64,000 nucleotides of DNA, from contig NZ_AFPK01000071.1 in the NCBI RefSeq assembly GCF_000220525.1, positions 33,135 through 97,134 on the forward strand, given 5' to 3'. Shown here one piece after another: positions 22,869 to 31,463 of this stretch (within the stretch, counting starts at the first letter, position 1; the number at the start of each line of letters is the position of its first letter). Under the pieces are notes generated by a model. That model searched no databases, was not told where the DNA came from, and worked only from the letters and a program-made list of their open reading frames with translations. The translations under genes and the position numbers were made by a program. Source of the stretch: Ochrovirga pacifica (GTDB lineage Bacteria > Bacteroidota > Bacteroidia > Flavobacteriales > Flavobacteriaceae).

Positions 22869-23851
22869 AGCAAAACCTGATTTAATAGTTGGTAATTTTC
22901 TGTTTCAACGGAATAAAAATCTTGTGTTACTGTTCTGGCACCAAAACTTTCTTTCCAGTACATTAATCCTGTATTTACTTTAGTTCCATGTGCTTCGTTG
23001 CTAATACCAAAATCAAAATAGTCTTTGTTTTTAAACACTTTTTTTACCAAATAATCGTGTAAAAAATCTAAGCTTCCTAATTCATTCTTGTCAGCATTTC
23101 CTGAAATGTATTGAGAATGTGCTACTTTATGGGTTTCAAAAATTGTTGTTCCTGCCACAATTTGCCCTTTGTAATACACATTAAACTGTCTTATTGTGTG
23201 TGGAAATCTACTTTTTAACAAGTTGATTTCTTCTAAAGTATGAACTGGCTTTGCTTGATGTTTTTGTTGCAAGTTTGGAATTAAGATTTGATTCCAAAAA
23301 GCATCAAAAGCAGTCACTTCTTTTACCTCTAATTTATGCTTGACTCCTCTTTTTACTCCTGCTTTTCTATCTCTAGAAAAAAACAAAGGATGCTGTAAAT
23401 TGATTACAGAAAGACTGTCTCTTCTAAACAATTTTGCTTTGCATAAAAATAGCCAATGCAAAACCTCATCACTAGGATATTTGTGATAAATACTCGGAAT
23501 TTCTTTTAGTTCTAAATGTTGAAAACCTGCTTGCCAATAGTGTTTTAGTAAAGCTTGAAAAATTTGCATTCCCAATGAGTATTTTTCTTTTTTTGACAAA
23601 ATCATCCCTCCATAACTCAGCCCTTGATGAGAGTATATTTTTTGATCGCAGCAATTTGCAGGAAACAAAGCAACCAATTTTTGTTGATGATAAATTAGTA
23701 CCGATGCATCTGTAAATCGGTGAGAGTGGTAGTCCATAAAATTTCTATCAAACAAAAACGTACCATTTTTAGAGGCTGCTACAAACGCATTCCACTCCTG
23801 TTTTTTATCTGCTGTATAGGCTACAACTTGTATGTGCTCTAAGTTAATCAT
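22865..23851 (-). CDS. FemAB/GNAT-like acyltransferase
   Basis: A 328-residue protein resembling GNAT-fold acetyltransferases of the FemAB-like kind (region [17 protein letters not shown] then [15 protein letters not shown] and [19 protein letters not shown]). It most likely N-acylates the 3-amino sugar or another glycan component. Known fdtC products are hexapeptide-repeat acetyltransferases, so if it does that step it is a different fold. It overlaps rarA by eight bases upstream and fdtB by four bases downstream. Confidence 0.5.
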   Translation of the reverse strand: MINLEHIQVVAYTADKKQEWNAFVAASKNGTFLFDRNFMDYHSHRFTDASVLIYHQQKLVALFPANCCDQKIYSHQGLSYGGMILSKKEKYSLGMQIFQALLKHYWQAGFQHLELKEIPSIYHKYPSDEVLHWLFLCKAKLFRRDSLSVINLQHPLFFSRDRKAGVKRGVKHKLEVKEVTAFDAFWNQILIPNLQQKHQAKPVHTLEEINLLKSRFPHTIRQFNVYYKGQIVAGTTIFETHKVAHSQYISGNADKNELGSLDFLHDYLVKKVFKNKDYFDFGISNEAHGTKVNTGLMYWKESFGARTVTQDFYSVETENYQLLNQVLL

Positions 23852-25115
23852 ACTTATCTCCCCAACGGTCTTTCATTATTTTTCTAAACTCATTCTCTCT
23901 TGCATTTACTCCTGGTTGATAAAAAGATGTTCCTACCAAAGAGTCTGGTAAAAACTCTTGCTCTACAAAATTGCCTTGATAGGCATGAGCGTATTTGTAT
24001 TCTTTTCCGTAGTTTAAATCTTTCATCAGTTTGGTAGGAGCATTTCTTAAATGCAAAGGGACTGATAAATCTCCCGTTTGTTTTACTGTTCTGATTGCCT
24101 GATTTATAGCTTCGTAACTAGCATTACTTTTGGCAGAATTTGCCAGGTAAATAGCACACTGGCTTAGTAAAATTCGTGCTTCTGGGTAACCAATGGTAGT
24201 TACTGCCTGAAACGTATTGTTTGCCATAATCAATGCTGTAGGATTGGCATTTCCAATATCTTCCGATGCAGAAATTAGCATTCTTCGTGCTATAAATTTA
24301 ACATCTTCTCCACCTTCAATCATTCTAGCCAACCAGTAAACTGCTCCGTTAGGGTCGGAACCACGAATGGATTTTATAAATGCCGAAATAATATCGTAAT
24401 GCTGTTCTCCTGTTTTATCGTACCTAACAACGTTTCTTTGTACTTTTTTTAGTACTAAATCGTTCGTAATTACCAATCCTTCGTCTTCCGATTCTACAAT
24501 TAGCTCAAACACATTCAATAGTTTTCTAGCATCTCCGCTAGACACCTGTAGCAAAGCATCAATTTCTTTTAGCTGCACATTTTTGGCAGCAATGTCTGCA
24601 TCTTTTTCCATAGCTCTGTGCAACAAAGCTTCCATATCGGTTTTTTCAAAAGGATTTAAAACATACACCTGACATCTAGAAAGTAAGGCAGGAATGACTT
24701 CAAAACTTGGATTTTCAGTAGTTGCACCAATCAGCGTTACCCAACCTTTTTCTACAGCTCCTAACAGAGAATCTTGTTGCGATTTGCTAAAACGATGGAT
24801 CTCGTCTATAAATAAAATAGGATTTTTAGCGGTAAACAATCCGCCACTTTGTTTGGCTTTGTCTATAACTTCTCTTACATCTTTTACTCCTGCATTGATA
24901 GCACTAAGGGTAAAAAAAGGTCTTTTAGAAGTTTCTGCAATAATGTTGGCCAATGTCGTTTTTCCTATTCCTGGAGGCCCCCATAAAATTAAAGAAGGAA
25001 TTAATCCTTTTTGGATGTGTTGTGTTAACACCCCTGTGGGCCCTACCAAATGTTGTTGGCTGATATAATCTTGTAATGTTTTGGGTCTGATGCGTTCTGC
25101 CAATGGTGCTTTCAT
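23844..25115 (-). CDS. rarA: Replication-associated recombination protein A (RarA/MgsA AAA ATPase)
   Basis: A 423-residue clamp-loader-like ATPase starting at ATG 25115 (MKAPLAERIRPKTLQDY); an extension to 25151 is not supported by the family. Walker A is GPPGIGKTT (residues 46-54), Walker B is LFIDEIHRF (Asp104, Glu105), and sensor/arginine-finger motifs follow (GATTENPSFEVIPALLSRC). C-terminal helical tetramerisation region intact. It acts at stalled replication forks. Its stop overlaps the start of the acyltransferase gene, so surface-glycan genes lie in the same transcript. Confidence 0.5.
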   Translation of the reverse strand: MKAPLAERIRPKTLQDYISQQHLVGPTGVLTQHIQKGLIPSLILWGPPGIGKTTLANIIAETSKRPFFTLSAINAGVKDVREVIDKAKQSGGLFTAKNPILFIDEIHRFSKSQQDSLLGAVEKGWVTLIGATTENPSFEVIPALLSRCQVYVLNPFEKTDMEALLHRAMEKDADIAAKNVQLKEIDALLQVSSGDARKLLNVFELIVESEDEGLVITNDLVLKKVQRNVVRYDKTGEQHYDIISAFIKSIRGSDPNGAVYWLARMIEGGEDVKFIARRMLISASEDIGNANPTALIMANNTFQAVTTIGYPEARILLSQCAIYLANSAKSNASYEAINQAIRTVKQTGDLSVPLHLRNAPTKLMKDLNYGKEYKYAHAYQGNFVEQEFLPDSLVGTSFYQPGVNARENEFRKIMKDRWGDKYD

Positions 25116-25210
25116 AAAGTAAAGATACGAGTTCCTTTTAGGAATTTGCAACTGGTATACAGCAATTGTTTGTATAGATTGCTTGGTGTGTGATTGTTTC
25201 TATACCTCGA

Positions 25211-25218
25211 TAACTTTG
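25211..25218 (+). promoter_or_regulatory. Candidate osmC-like promoter -7 box
   Basis: TAACTTTG fits TAnnTTTG and lies 31 bases before the ATG at 25250. No clear -33 TTTG at ideal spacing was found. Confidence 0.5.
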
Positions 25219-25249
25219 CTTATTTTTGATTTATAAAAAACACAACAAT

Positions 25250-25672
25250 ATGGCAACTCAAAAAATAAAACTTAATTGGAAAGAAGCGGTACATTTTGAA
25301 TCTGAAGGTCCTGGAGGAAATGTATTGATTGATGGTTCTGAAGAAGTAGGAGGACAAGGAAAAGGTGTAAGACCCAAAGCCTTAATGCTATCTGCTTTGG
25401 CAGGTTGTTCTGGAATTGATATTGCTTCTTTGTTTAAGAAAATGAGAGTAGCAGTAGATACTTTTTCTATTGATGTAGAAGCCGAACTAACCGACGAGCA
25501 TCCTAAATACTACCAAAAAGTTTGGGTAACCTTTAATTTTTACGGCAAAGATTTAGATAAGAAAAAGATTGAAAAAGCAGTAAACTTATCTGTTGACAAA
25601 TATTGTGGTGTTATGGAAATGTTTAGACAATTTGCTAAAGTAGAAACAGAAATTGTGTATCATGAAGCATAA
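25250..25672 (+). CDS. OsmC/Ohr family protein
   Basis: A 140-residue OsmC-fold protein from ATG 25250. The signature is LSALAGCSGIDIASLFKK with the first redox Cys, and the second Cys in SVDKYCGVM, the two cysteines that reduce hydroperoxides. The family is known for organic peroxide detoxification; this short YhfA-like subgroup is less characterised. It stands alone between divergent rarA and convergent nadB, with its own terminator. Confidence 0.5.
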   Translation: MATQKIKLNWKEAVHFESEGPGGNVLIDGSEEVGGQGKGVRPKALMLSALAGCSGIDIASLFKKMRVAVDTFSIDVEAELTDEHPKYYQKVWVTFNFYGKDLDKKKIEKAVNLSVDKYCGVMEMFRQFAKVETEIVYHEA

Positions 25673-25702
25673 AAAAAGGAAGCCCTTAGGCTTCCTTTTT
25701 TA
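25673..25702 (+). terminator. Terminator of the osmC-like gene
   Basis: AAGGAAGCC and GGCTTCCTT with loop CTTA, then a T run, directly after the stop codon. Confidence 0.5.
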
Positions 25703-25751
25703 CTTCCATTAAACACTGTTCAACAAACAACAGGCTTAAATTATAATTTCT

Positions 25752-27335
25752 CTACACGCAATCCTTATTAAAAAAACCTCCTTTGTTTTCTTTTCGTTCC
25801 ATCGAAGATTTAATAATTAAATAGGCATTGGTAATTAAGTTACGTAACTCGCAAATTGGCACCGATAACTTGGCCGTTTTGTACAATTCTTTATTTTCCT
25901 GATACAAAATTTCCAAACGATTGGCTGCTTTTTGTAAACGAATATCTGAACGAACAATAGCCACGTAGTTACTCATTATTTTTTGAATATCTTTTCTATC
26001 GTGGGTAATTAAAATGTTTTCTTTGTTTAGCGACGTGTTGGTATCATCCCAATCGGGAATATCTTTTCTAAACTGAAGCTTTTTAAAAATGGTTTTGGCA
26101 TGTACATAACTGCGGTGTGCATAAACTACCGCTTCTATAAGAGAGTTTGATGCAAGTCTGTTAGCACCGTGCAAACCTGTTCTAGAACATTCTCCACAAG
26201 CATATAAATTTTCTATAGACGTTTGTCCGTTGGTGTTCACATCAATTCCGCCACAAACATAGTGAGCCGCGGGGGTTACTGGAATGTAATCTTTATGAAC
26301 ATCAATCCCTAAGCTTTTGCATTTTTCGGTAATGTTTGGAAAATGGTTTACAAATTCTTCTTTATTTAAATGGGTACAATCTAAATACACATAATCTTCT
26401 CCCGAAAGTTTTAACTCGGTATCAATAGCTCTGGCAACTATATCCCTAGGTGCTAGCTCTAAACGCTCATCGTATTTTTCCATAAAGCGTTCTCCCTGCG
26501 TGTTTCTAAGATAAGCTCCTTGCCCTCTTACAGCCTCGGTAATTAAGAATGCGGGCGATTGTGCTGGCTCTTGGTACAAAGCTGTTGGGTGGAACTGAAT
26601 GAATTCAAAATCTTGAATTTTTGCTTTGGCCCTATAAGCCATGGCAATACCATCTCCTGTTGCAATTTTGGGATTGGTTGTGGTTCTGTAAACCTGACCA
26701 CTTCCCCCAGCAGCAATCAAAGTGATTTTTGCTTGTATGGTTTTTATTTCTTGGGTTTCCTCATCCAACACATAGGCACCGTAACAGGTTATATGATCGC
26801 GATGAGTAACGGTTTTTTCATGTCCTTGAGCCCTTAGAATATGATGATTTGTGATAAAATCTATCGTAAAATGATTTTCTAACAACTGGATATTAGGTAC
26901 TGTTGCTACTTTGTTTAATAAAGCTCTGGCAATTTCGTGTCCCGTGATGTCTTTGTGATGTAGAATTCGATTCTGTGAATGACCTCCTTCTCTTCCAAGA
27001 CTGTAATCACCATCGTCAGTTTTGTCGAATTCTGCTCCCCAAGAAATCAGTTCTTTTAAACGATCTGGTGCTTCTTCTACCACCATACGCACTACCTGCT
27101 CATCACACAAACCATCTCCAGCAATCAGGGTATCTTGTATGTGTTGCTCAAAAGAGTCAATATCATTATTTACCACAGTTGCAATACCTCCTTGTGCGTA
27201 TTTGGTGTTGCTTTCTTCTTTATTGGCTTTGGTTACTAAAGTTACCTGTGCATCAGGAAAATTTTCTGCTACTTTTAGTGCATAAGAAAGTCCTGCAATA
27301 CCAGAACCAATGATTAAAAAATCAGATCGAATCAT
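25752..27335 (-). CDS. nadB: L-aspartate oxidase
   Basis: A 527-residue flavoprotein that oxidises L-aspartate to iminoaspartate, first step of NAD synthesis. FAD-binding IIGSGIAGLSYAL starts at residue 6; the region KYAQGGIATVV is NadB-typical; the substrate-loop FIQFHPTAL, HYVCGGIDVN and GLHGANRLASNSLIEAVVY are all present. The last residues end in a Cys-rich short tail. It follows nadA by one codon-length gap, so both make quinolinate together. Confidence 0.5.
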   Translation of the reverse strand: MIRSDFLIIGSGIAGLSYALKVAENFPDAQVTLVTKANKEESNTKYAQGGIATVVNNDIDSFEQHIQDTLIAGDGLCDEQVVRMVVEEAPDRLKELISWGAEFDKTDDGDYSLGREGGHSQNRILHHKDITGHEIARALLNKVATVPNIQLLENHFTIDFITNHHILRAQGHEKTVTHRDHITCYGAYVLDEETQEIKTIQAKITLIAAGGSGQVYRTTTNPKIATGDGIAMAYRAKAKIQDFEFIQFHPTALYQEPAQSPAFLITEAVRGQGAYLRNTQGERFMEKYDERLELAPRDIVARAIDTELKLSGEDYVYLDCTHLNKEEFVNHFPNITEKCKSLGIDVHKDYIPVTPAAHYVCGGIDVNTNGQTSIENLYACGECSRTGLHGANRLASNSLIEAVVYAHRSYVHAKTIFKKLQFRKDIPDWDDTNTSLNKENILITHDRKDIQKIMSNYVAIVRSDIRLQKAANRLEILYQENKELYKTAKLSVPICELRNLITNAYLIIKSSMERKENKGGFFNKDCV

Positions 27336-27338
27336 AGT

Positions 27339-28337
27339 TTATTTAGAAAGAGCCAACATTTTTTCGATAGGAGCTAGCGCAGCCGCTGCTAGTTTTTTAT
27401 CTACTTCAATAGCAGGCAATTCGTGCTCTAAGCACAAAAATAATTTTTTCATAGTGTTCATTCTCATATAGAAACACTCGCTACACGCACAAGTATTGTC
27501 TTCTTCAGCTGGAGCCGGAATCAAGTGTTTTTCGGGTACTTGCTTGATCATTTCATGTAATATACCTGCTTCGGTGGCAACAATAAACTTTTTATTTTTA
27601 CTCTCGCGCGCGTATTTTAACAACCCAGCAGTAGAACCAATATAGGTAGCTGTTTTTAATATATGTGAAGGAGATTCTGGATGTGCAATGATTTCTGCAT
27701 CGGGATGTTCAGCTGCTAAGTCTAATAGTTTTTCGATAGAAAAAGCTTCGTGTACCATACACGCCCCATCCCACAATACCATATTTCTTCCTGTTTGTTT
27801 ATTTAGGTAGTCTCCTAAGTTTTTGTCAGGAGCAAAGATTATTTTTTCGTCCTTAGGAAAGGAATTGATAATTTTTACCGCGTTGGATGAAGTACATACA
27901 ATGTCGCTTAGCGTTTTAATTTCTGCCGAACAGTTGATGTACGTTACCACTTTATGGTCTGGATATTTTTCTTTGAATTTTTTAAAATCTTCTGGCGGAC
28001 AAGAGTCGGCCAACGAACAACCCGCTTTTAAATCGGGTAGTAATACTTTTTTATTCGGATTTAAAATTTTAGCAGTTTCTGCCATAAAATGCACTCCTGC
28101 AAAAACTATAATATCCGCTTCTGTTTTAGCAGCTTCCTGAGCCAATTGCAAACTATCTCCAACAAAATCAGCAATGTCTTGAATGGCTTCTTCTTGATAG
28201 TAGTGTGCAAGAATTACCGCATTTTTCTCTTTTTTAAGGCGATTGATTTCTGCTACATAATCGGTATTATCGGCTACACTGATATCTAAAAATCCTTTGT
28301 GATTGATGTTTTCTTTTGCGTTTGCTAAGGTTTCCAT
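27339..28337 (-). CDS. nadA: Quinolinate synthase A
   Basis: A 332-residue [4Fe-4S] enzyme that condenses iminoaspartate with dihydroxyacetone phosphate. Three-domain pattern with [22 protein letters not shown] and the cluster cysteines in AGCSLADSC (Cys107), the central GACMVHE and the C-terminal [15 protein letters not shown]. Length normal for the NadA type without extra cysteines. First gene of nadA-nadB. nadC is not in the window. Confidence 0.5.
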   Translation of the reverse strand: METLANAKENINHKGFLDISVADNTDYVAEINRLKKEKNAVILAHYYQEEAIQDIADFVGDSLQLAQEAAKTEADIIVFAGVHFMAETAKILNPNKKVLLPDLKAGCSLADSCPPEDFKKFKEKYPDHKVVTYINCSAEIKTLSDIVCTSSNAVKIINSFPKDEKIIFAPDKNLGDYLNKQTGRNMVLWDGACMVHEAFSIEKLLDLAAEHPDAEIIAHPESPSHILKTATYIGSTAGLLKYARESKNKKFIVATEAGILHEMIKQVPEKHLIPAPAEEDNTCACSECFYMRMNTMKKLFLCLEHELPAIEVDKKLAAAALAPIEKMLALSK

Positions 28338-28356
28338 TGGAATAAATTTTAGATTA

Positions 28357-28364
28357 CAAATTTA
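28357..28364 (-). promoter_or_regulatory. Candidate nadA promoter -7 box
   Basis: Minus-strand TAAATTTG, a perfect TAnnTTTG box, 20 bases upstream of the nadA ATG and just after the ilvE terminator. Confidence 0.5.
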
Positions 28365-28365
28365 C

Positions 28366-28395
28366 AAAAAAAAGAGCCTTGTTGTTAAGGCTCTT
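28366..28395 (-). terminator. ilvE terminator
   Basis: AAGAGCCTT and AAGGCTCTT with loop GTTGTT; on the minus strand it is followed by eight T. It separates ilvE from the nadA promoter. Confidence 0.5.
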
Positions 28396-28416
28396 CTTTT
28401 GTTATGTCGGTAAGAC

Positions 28417-29490
28417 CTACAAAGTTCTTACTTGATATCTCCACCCAAAAGTATCTTCTGCTTTTCCTCTTTGGATGTCTGTAATTTTCTTTTTGAACAA
28501 GGCTGCAAAACTGTTTTCTAGCTTTGGCAAATCGTAATCATTTCCTTTAAAGTGAAAACTTACAATTGGATTAATTACAGCAGCAGTACCTGCTCCAAAC
28601 ATTTCTTTTAAGCTTCCGTTTTTGGCAGCTTCTTCTATTTCGTAAACAGATACATTTCTCACTTCTACGTTAATTCCTTCTTTTTCTGCAATGGCAATTA
28701 CACTTTTTCGTGTAATTCCGTCCAAAATTCTATCAGAAGTAGGAGCAGTAATCAACGTATCGTTTATTCTAAAAAACACGTTCATCGTACCTGCTTCTTC
28801 TAAGTTTTCGTGCGTACTTGCATCTGTCCAAACCACTTGTTGGTAACCTGCTTGGTTGGCCAATTTGGTTGGATAAAATTGTCCTGCATAATTTCCTGCA
28901 CACTTGGCAAAACCTACCCCACCATTGGCAGAACGGCTATATTTATCGGCAAATAACACCTTTACCTCTCCGCTGTAGTAAGACTGCGCAGGAGATAAAA
29001 TAATCATCAGCTTGTACTTTTTTGCGGGTGATGCCGATACTCCAGGCTCGGTAGCAATCACAAATGGGCGAATGTACATAGAGCTTCCTTCAGAAGTTTG
29101 TATCCATTCTTTGTCAATGTTCAACAAAGTTTCCATTCCATCAAAAAATAAATCTTTTGGAAATTCTGGAATAGCCAAACGCTCAGCCGATTTATTTAAT
29201 CGATTGATATTTTCTTCAGGTCTAAATAACCAGACGACATTGTCTAACGATTTGTAGGCTTTCATTCCTTCAAAAATAGCTTGACCGTAGTGAAACACTT
29301 TTGCCGATGGATCTAGTGAAATGGGACCATAAGGTCTAATTTGTGCATTGGTCCATTTTCCATCCACATAGTCACATTCAAACATGTGATCGGTAAAGAT
29401 TTCTCCAAACGATAGGTTGCTAAAATCTACCTCCTTAATTTTTGTTGTTGTAGATTTGGTAATCGTGATGTTCTGGTTGTTAATTCCCAT
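28417..29490 (-). CDS. ilvE: Branched-chain amino acid aminotransferase
   Basis: A 357-residue class IV aminotransferase from ATG 29490; the longer frame to 29574 would add an unrelated hydrophobic peptide and is not family-like. The PLP lysine is Lys196 in GGVGFAKCAGNYAGQF, and the substrate/cofactor loops are FHYGQAIFEGMKAYK and EEAGTMNVFF, then TSDRILDGITRKSV. It makes or degrades Leu, Ile and Val. The long-chain (group II, eukaryotic-like) length matches. Divergent from mnmD. Confidence 0.5.
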   Translation of the reverse strand: MGINNQNITITKSTTTKIKEVDFSNLSFGEIFTDHMFECDYVDGKWTNAQIRPYGPISLDPSAKVFHYGQAIFEGMKAYKSLDNVVWLFRPEENINRLNKSAERLAIPEFPKDLFFDGMETLLNIDKEWIQTSEGSSMYIRPFVIATEPGVSASPAKKYKLMIILSPAQSYYSGEVKVLFADKYSRSANGGVGFAKCAGNYAGQFYPTKLANQAGYQQVVWTDASTHENLEEAGTMNVFFRINDTLITAPTSDRILDGITRKSVIAIAEKEGINVEVRNVSVYEIEEAAKNGSLKEMFGAGTAAVINPIVSFHFKGNDYDLPKLENSFAALFKKKITDIQRGKAEDTFGWRYQVRTL

Positions 29491-29588
29491 GATTCGTTTG
29501 TAAAAAATAAATAATGCAACAGCAAAATTAAGTATAAAATTCGTAAAGTATACAATAAAAACACTTTTTCGCAACGTAGATTATTAGC

Positions 29589-29596
29589 TATCTTTG
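29589..29596 (+). promoter_or_regulatory. Candidate mnmD promoter -7 box
   Basis: TATCTTTG, matching TAnnTTTG, 20 bases before the TTG start at 29617. Its position supports the downstream TTG as the start, because no ATG lies between the box and the conserved N-terminus. Confidence 0.5.
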
Positions 29597-29616
29597 CCAA
29601 AACAAATTTTATCAAT

Positions 29617-30279
29617 TTGAAACGAAAAATTATCATAACATCTGACGGTTCTACCACCATACACCTGCCAGGTTGGAATGAAAGTTATCATTCTACCCAC
29701 GGTGCTATACAAGAAGCTTATCATGTGTTTATAGATAATGGATACAAGGCTGTAGTCAAAAACGAGCTTTCCGTTTTAGAAATTGGTTTTGGAACAGGAC
29801 TCAACGCTTTTATTACCTTATTAGAAACAGCTAAAGACCAAAAAAAGGTAAATTATGTAGGTATAGAGGCATACCCTGTTAGAGAGGATGAATTGTTGGC
29901 TTTAAATTATGTTTCGGAATTAGAAACTAGAAATTTATCGCACAAGTTCGAAGAAATGCATCTAACTCCGTGGAACAAACCACAACAAGTAACGCCACAT
30001 TTTACGTTGACCAAACGTCAGATGTTTATACACAACATACAAGACTTGGCTACTTTTGATTTGATTTATTTTGATGCGTTTGGAGCTAGAGTGCAACCTG
30101 AATTGTGGACCGAAGAAATTTTTGAATTGATGCTAAACGCTCTGAAACCAGGAGGAAAATTAGTAACCTATGCGGCTAAAGGAAGCGTTCGTAGAGCCAT
30201 GCAAGCTGTCGGTTTTGAGGTGGAAAGATTGCCTGGCCCTCCAGGAAAAAGAGAAATGTTAAGAGGAACTAAAAAGTAA
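29617..30279 (+). CDS. mnmD: tRNA (mnm5s2U34) methyltransferase MnmD
   Basis: A 220-residue SAM-dependent methyltransferase for the wobble uridine. SAM motif VLEIGFGTGLNAFI, followed by a characteristic DLIYFDAFGARVQPELW and LKPGGKLVTYAAKGSVRRA, as in the N-terminal domain of MnmC. The protein must start at a TTG (KRKIIITSDGS is conserved and no ATG precedes it in frame). It lacks the MnmC oxidoreductase half, as is normal in Bacteroidota. A short membrane-peptide gene follows after four bases. Confidence 0.5.
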   Translation: MKRKIIITSDGSTTIHLPGWNESYHSTHGAIQEAYHVFIDNGYKAVVKNELSVLEIGFGTGLNAFITLLETAKDQKKVNYVGIEAYPVREDELLALNYVSELETRNLSHKFEEMHLTPWNKPQQVTPHFTLTKRQMFIHNIQDLATFDLIYFDAFGARVQPELWTEEIFELMLNALKPGGKLVTYAAKGSVRRAMQAVGFEVERLPGPPGKREMLRGTKK

Positions 30280-30283
30280 AAGT

Positions 30284-30418
30284 ATGACTGAATTTTCTAG
30301 ACCAAGAAGAAAAAAGCCCAACAGAATCCGTATTGTAATTCTGGTATTGGTGTTGTTTGTAGTCTTGTATTTGTTAAAAAATGCCGATACTTTGGTTGCT
30401 CAGTTCTTAGGAAAATAA
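30284..30418 (+). CDS. Small single-pass membrane protein, 44 residues
   Basis: ATG at 30284, TAA at 30416. The N-terminus is strongly basic (PRRKKPNRIR), then a hydrophobic helix about residues 17-31 (VILVLVLFVVLYLL) and a short tail. Basic residues ahead of the helix predict an inside-facing N-terminus. It starts four bases after mnmD and ends four bases before the convergent SdpI gene. Tight linkage suggests it is real; no family recognised. Confidence 0.5.
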   Translation: MTEFSRPRRKKPNRIRIVILVLVLFVVLYLLKNADTLVAQFLGK

Positions 30419-30422
30419 GTTT

Positions 30423-30737
30423 TTATTGATCTAATGCTTTTAAAGCTTTTTCTGTAGTTATAATCATATTTACAGTCAACACTAGAATCATGCTGATTTC
30501 TAAAACCAATCCCCAAAGAGTTTCGTATAAACAAGAAATTACACCTATAAGTACGATTAATATTCCTGAAAGAACCATTTTTATTGCACTAAACTTTTGA
30601 GCAAAATCCCAATTCTTTTGATCTCTCATCGACCTTTTGGTACGGTATCCATATAAATAATTGATTTTTTTAGGTGGAAATTTATACAAGATCCAACCTG
30701 CAATGAGGTAACAAATTCCTGTTGTAATTGCCAGCAT
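30423..30737 (-). CDS. SdpI/YhfL-family membrane protein
   Basis: A 104-residue protein with about three hydrophobic segments. The motif NYLYGYRTKRSMRDQKNW with FAQKFSA is the SdpI family signature (G-Y-R-T and trailing W). SdpI in Bacillus is an immunity/signal protein against the SdpC toxin, but most homologs have no known role and no SdpC-like gene is nearby. Convergent with the 44-residue gene. Confidence 0.5.
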   Translation of the reverse strand: MLAITTGICYLIAGWILYKFPPKKINYLYGYRTKRSMRDQKNWDFAQKFSAIKMVLSGILIVLIGVISCLYETLWGLVLEISMILVLTVNMIITTEKALKALDQ

Positions 30738-30824
30738 ATCTTTTAGATTGAGTTTCTCTAAAATAACAAAACACGAATTAAGATACGTTACAAACCACCT
30801 CTAAATCACCACATATATTTTAGG

Positions 30825-30832
30825 TATCTTTG
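30825..30832 (+). promoter_or_regulatory. Candidate ruvC promoter -7 box
   Basis: TATCTTTG, 22 bases before the TTG at 30854. A TTG at 30830 lies inside this box and so cannot be a start if the box is used. Confidence 0.5.
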
Positions 30833-30853
30833 CCTTTACAGAAACACAAGTCA

Positions 30854-31411
30854 TTGGCAACAGAAAGAATTATATTAGGAATAGATCCAGGAACCACAAT
30901 TATGGGGTTTGGAGTCATTAAAATTGTAGGGAAAAAAATGGAGTTCGTACAAATGAACGAACTGTTGCTAAGTAAATACAACGATCCTTACCTTAAACTA
31001 AAAATGATTTTTGAACGAACGGTTGAACTCATCGACACTTACCATCCTGACGAATTGGCGATTGAAGCTCCTTTCTTCGGAAAAAATGTTCAATCGATGT
31101 TAAAGCTAGGACGTGCTCAAGGAGTAGCTATGGCTGCGGGCTTGTCTAGACAAATTCCAGTAACGGAATATTTACCAAAAAAAATAAAAATGGCCATTAC
31201 AGGAAACGGAAATGCAAGCAAAGAACAAGTTGCTTTGATGTTAAAAAGTTTGTTGGAATTGAAAGAATTACCAAAAAATTTAGATGCAACCGATGGTTTG
31301 GCTGCAGCTGTTTGTCATTTTTACAACAGTGGTGTTAAAGTTGGTGGTAAAAATTATTCTGGATGGGCCAGTTTTGTAAGTCAGAATAAAAACAAAATCT
31401 CTGGAAATTGA
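30854..31411 (+). CDS. ruvC: Crossover junction endodeoxyribonuclease RuvC
   Basis: A Holliday junction resolvase of 185 residues from TTG 30854 (MATERIILGIDPGTT). The catalytic acids are seen as Asp11 in IDPGT, Glu in LAIEAPFFGKN and the pair in DATDGLAAAVCH. Length fits the family (about 170-190). The earlier TTG at 30830 would overlap the promoter. No ruvA or ruvB adjacent. hemW follows after about 50 bases on the same strand. Confidence 0.5.
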   Translation: MATERIILGIDPGTTIMGFGVIKIVGKKMEFVQMNELLLSKYNDPYLKLKMIFERTVELIDTYHPDELAIEAPFFGKNVQSMLKLGRAQGVAMAAGLSRQIPVTEYLPKKIKMAITGNGNASKEQVALMLKSLLELKELPKNLDATDGLAAAVCHFYNSGVKVGGKNYSGWASFVSQNKNKISGN

Positions 31412-31463
31412 AAATCTATAACAAAACAAAAATCACACCTTTTCTTAACCAATAACAAACAAT

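Noticed and set aside
25116..25151. Twelve-codon upstream extension of rarA
   Set aside because: Conserved RarA N-terminus starts at MKAPLAERIRP, and a TATCTTTA box overlaps the extension. The box lies only a few bases before the start, so leaderless transcription or chance is possible.
29491..29574. 28-codon upstream extension of ilvE
   Set aside because: It would add a hydrophobic peptide not seen in branched-chain aminotransferases and it overlaps the promoter area of mnmD.
30423..30737. SdpI-type gene considered as part of a toxin-immunity pair
   Set aside because: No SdpC-like peptide gene in the neighbourhood; the adjacent 44-residue protein lacks a secretion signal and looks like a membrane peptide.
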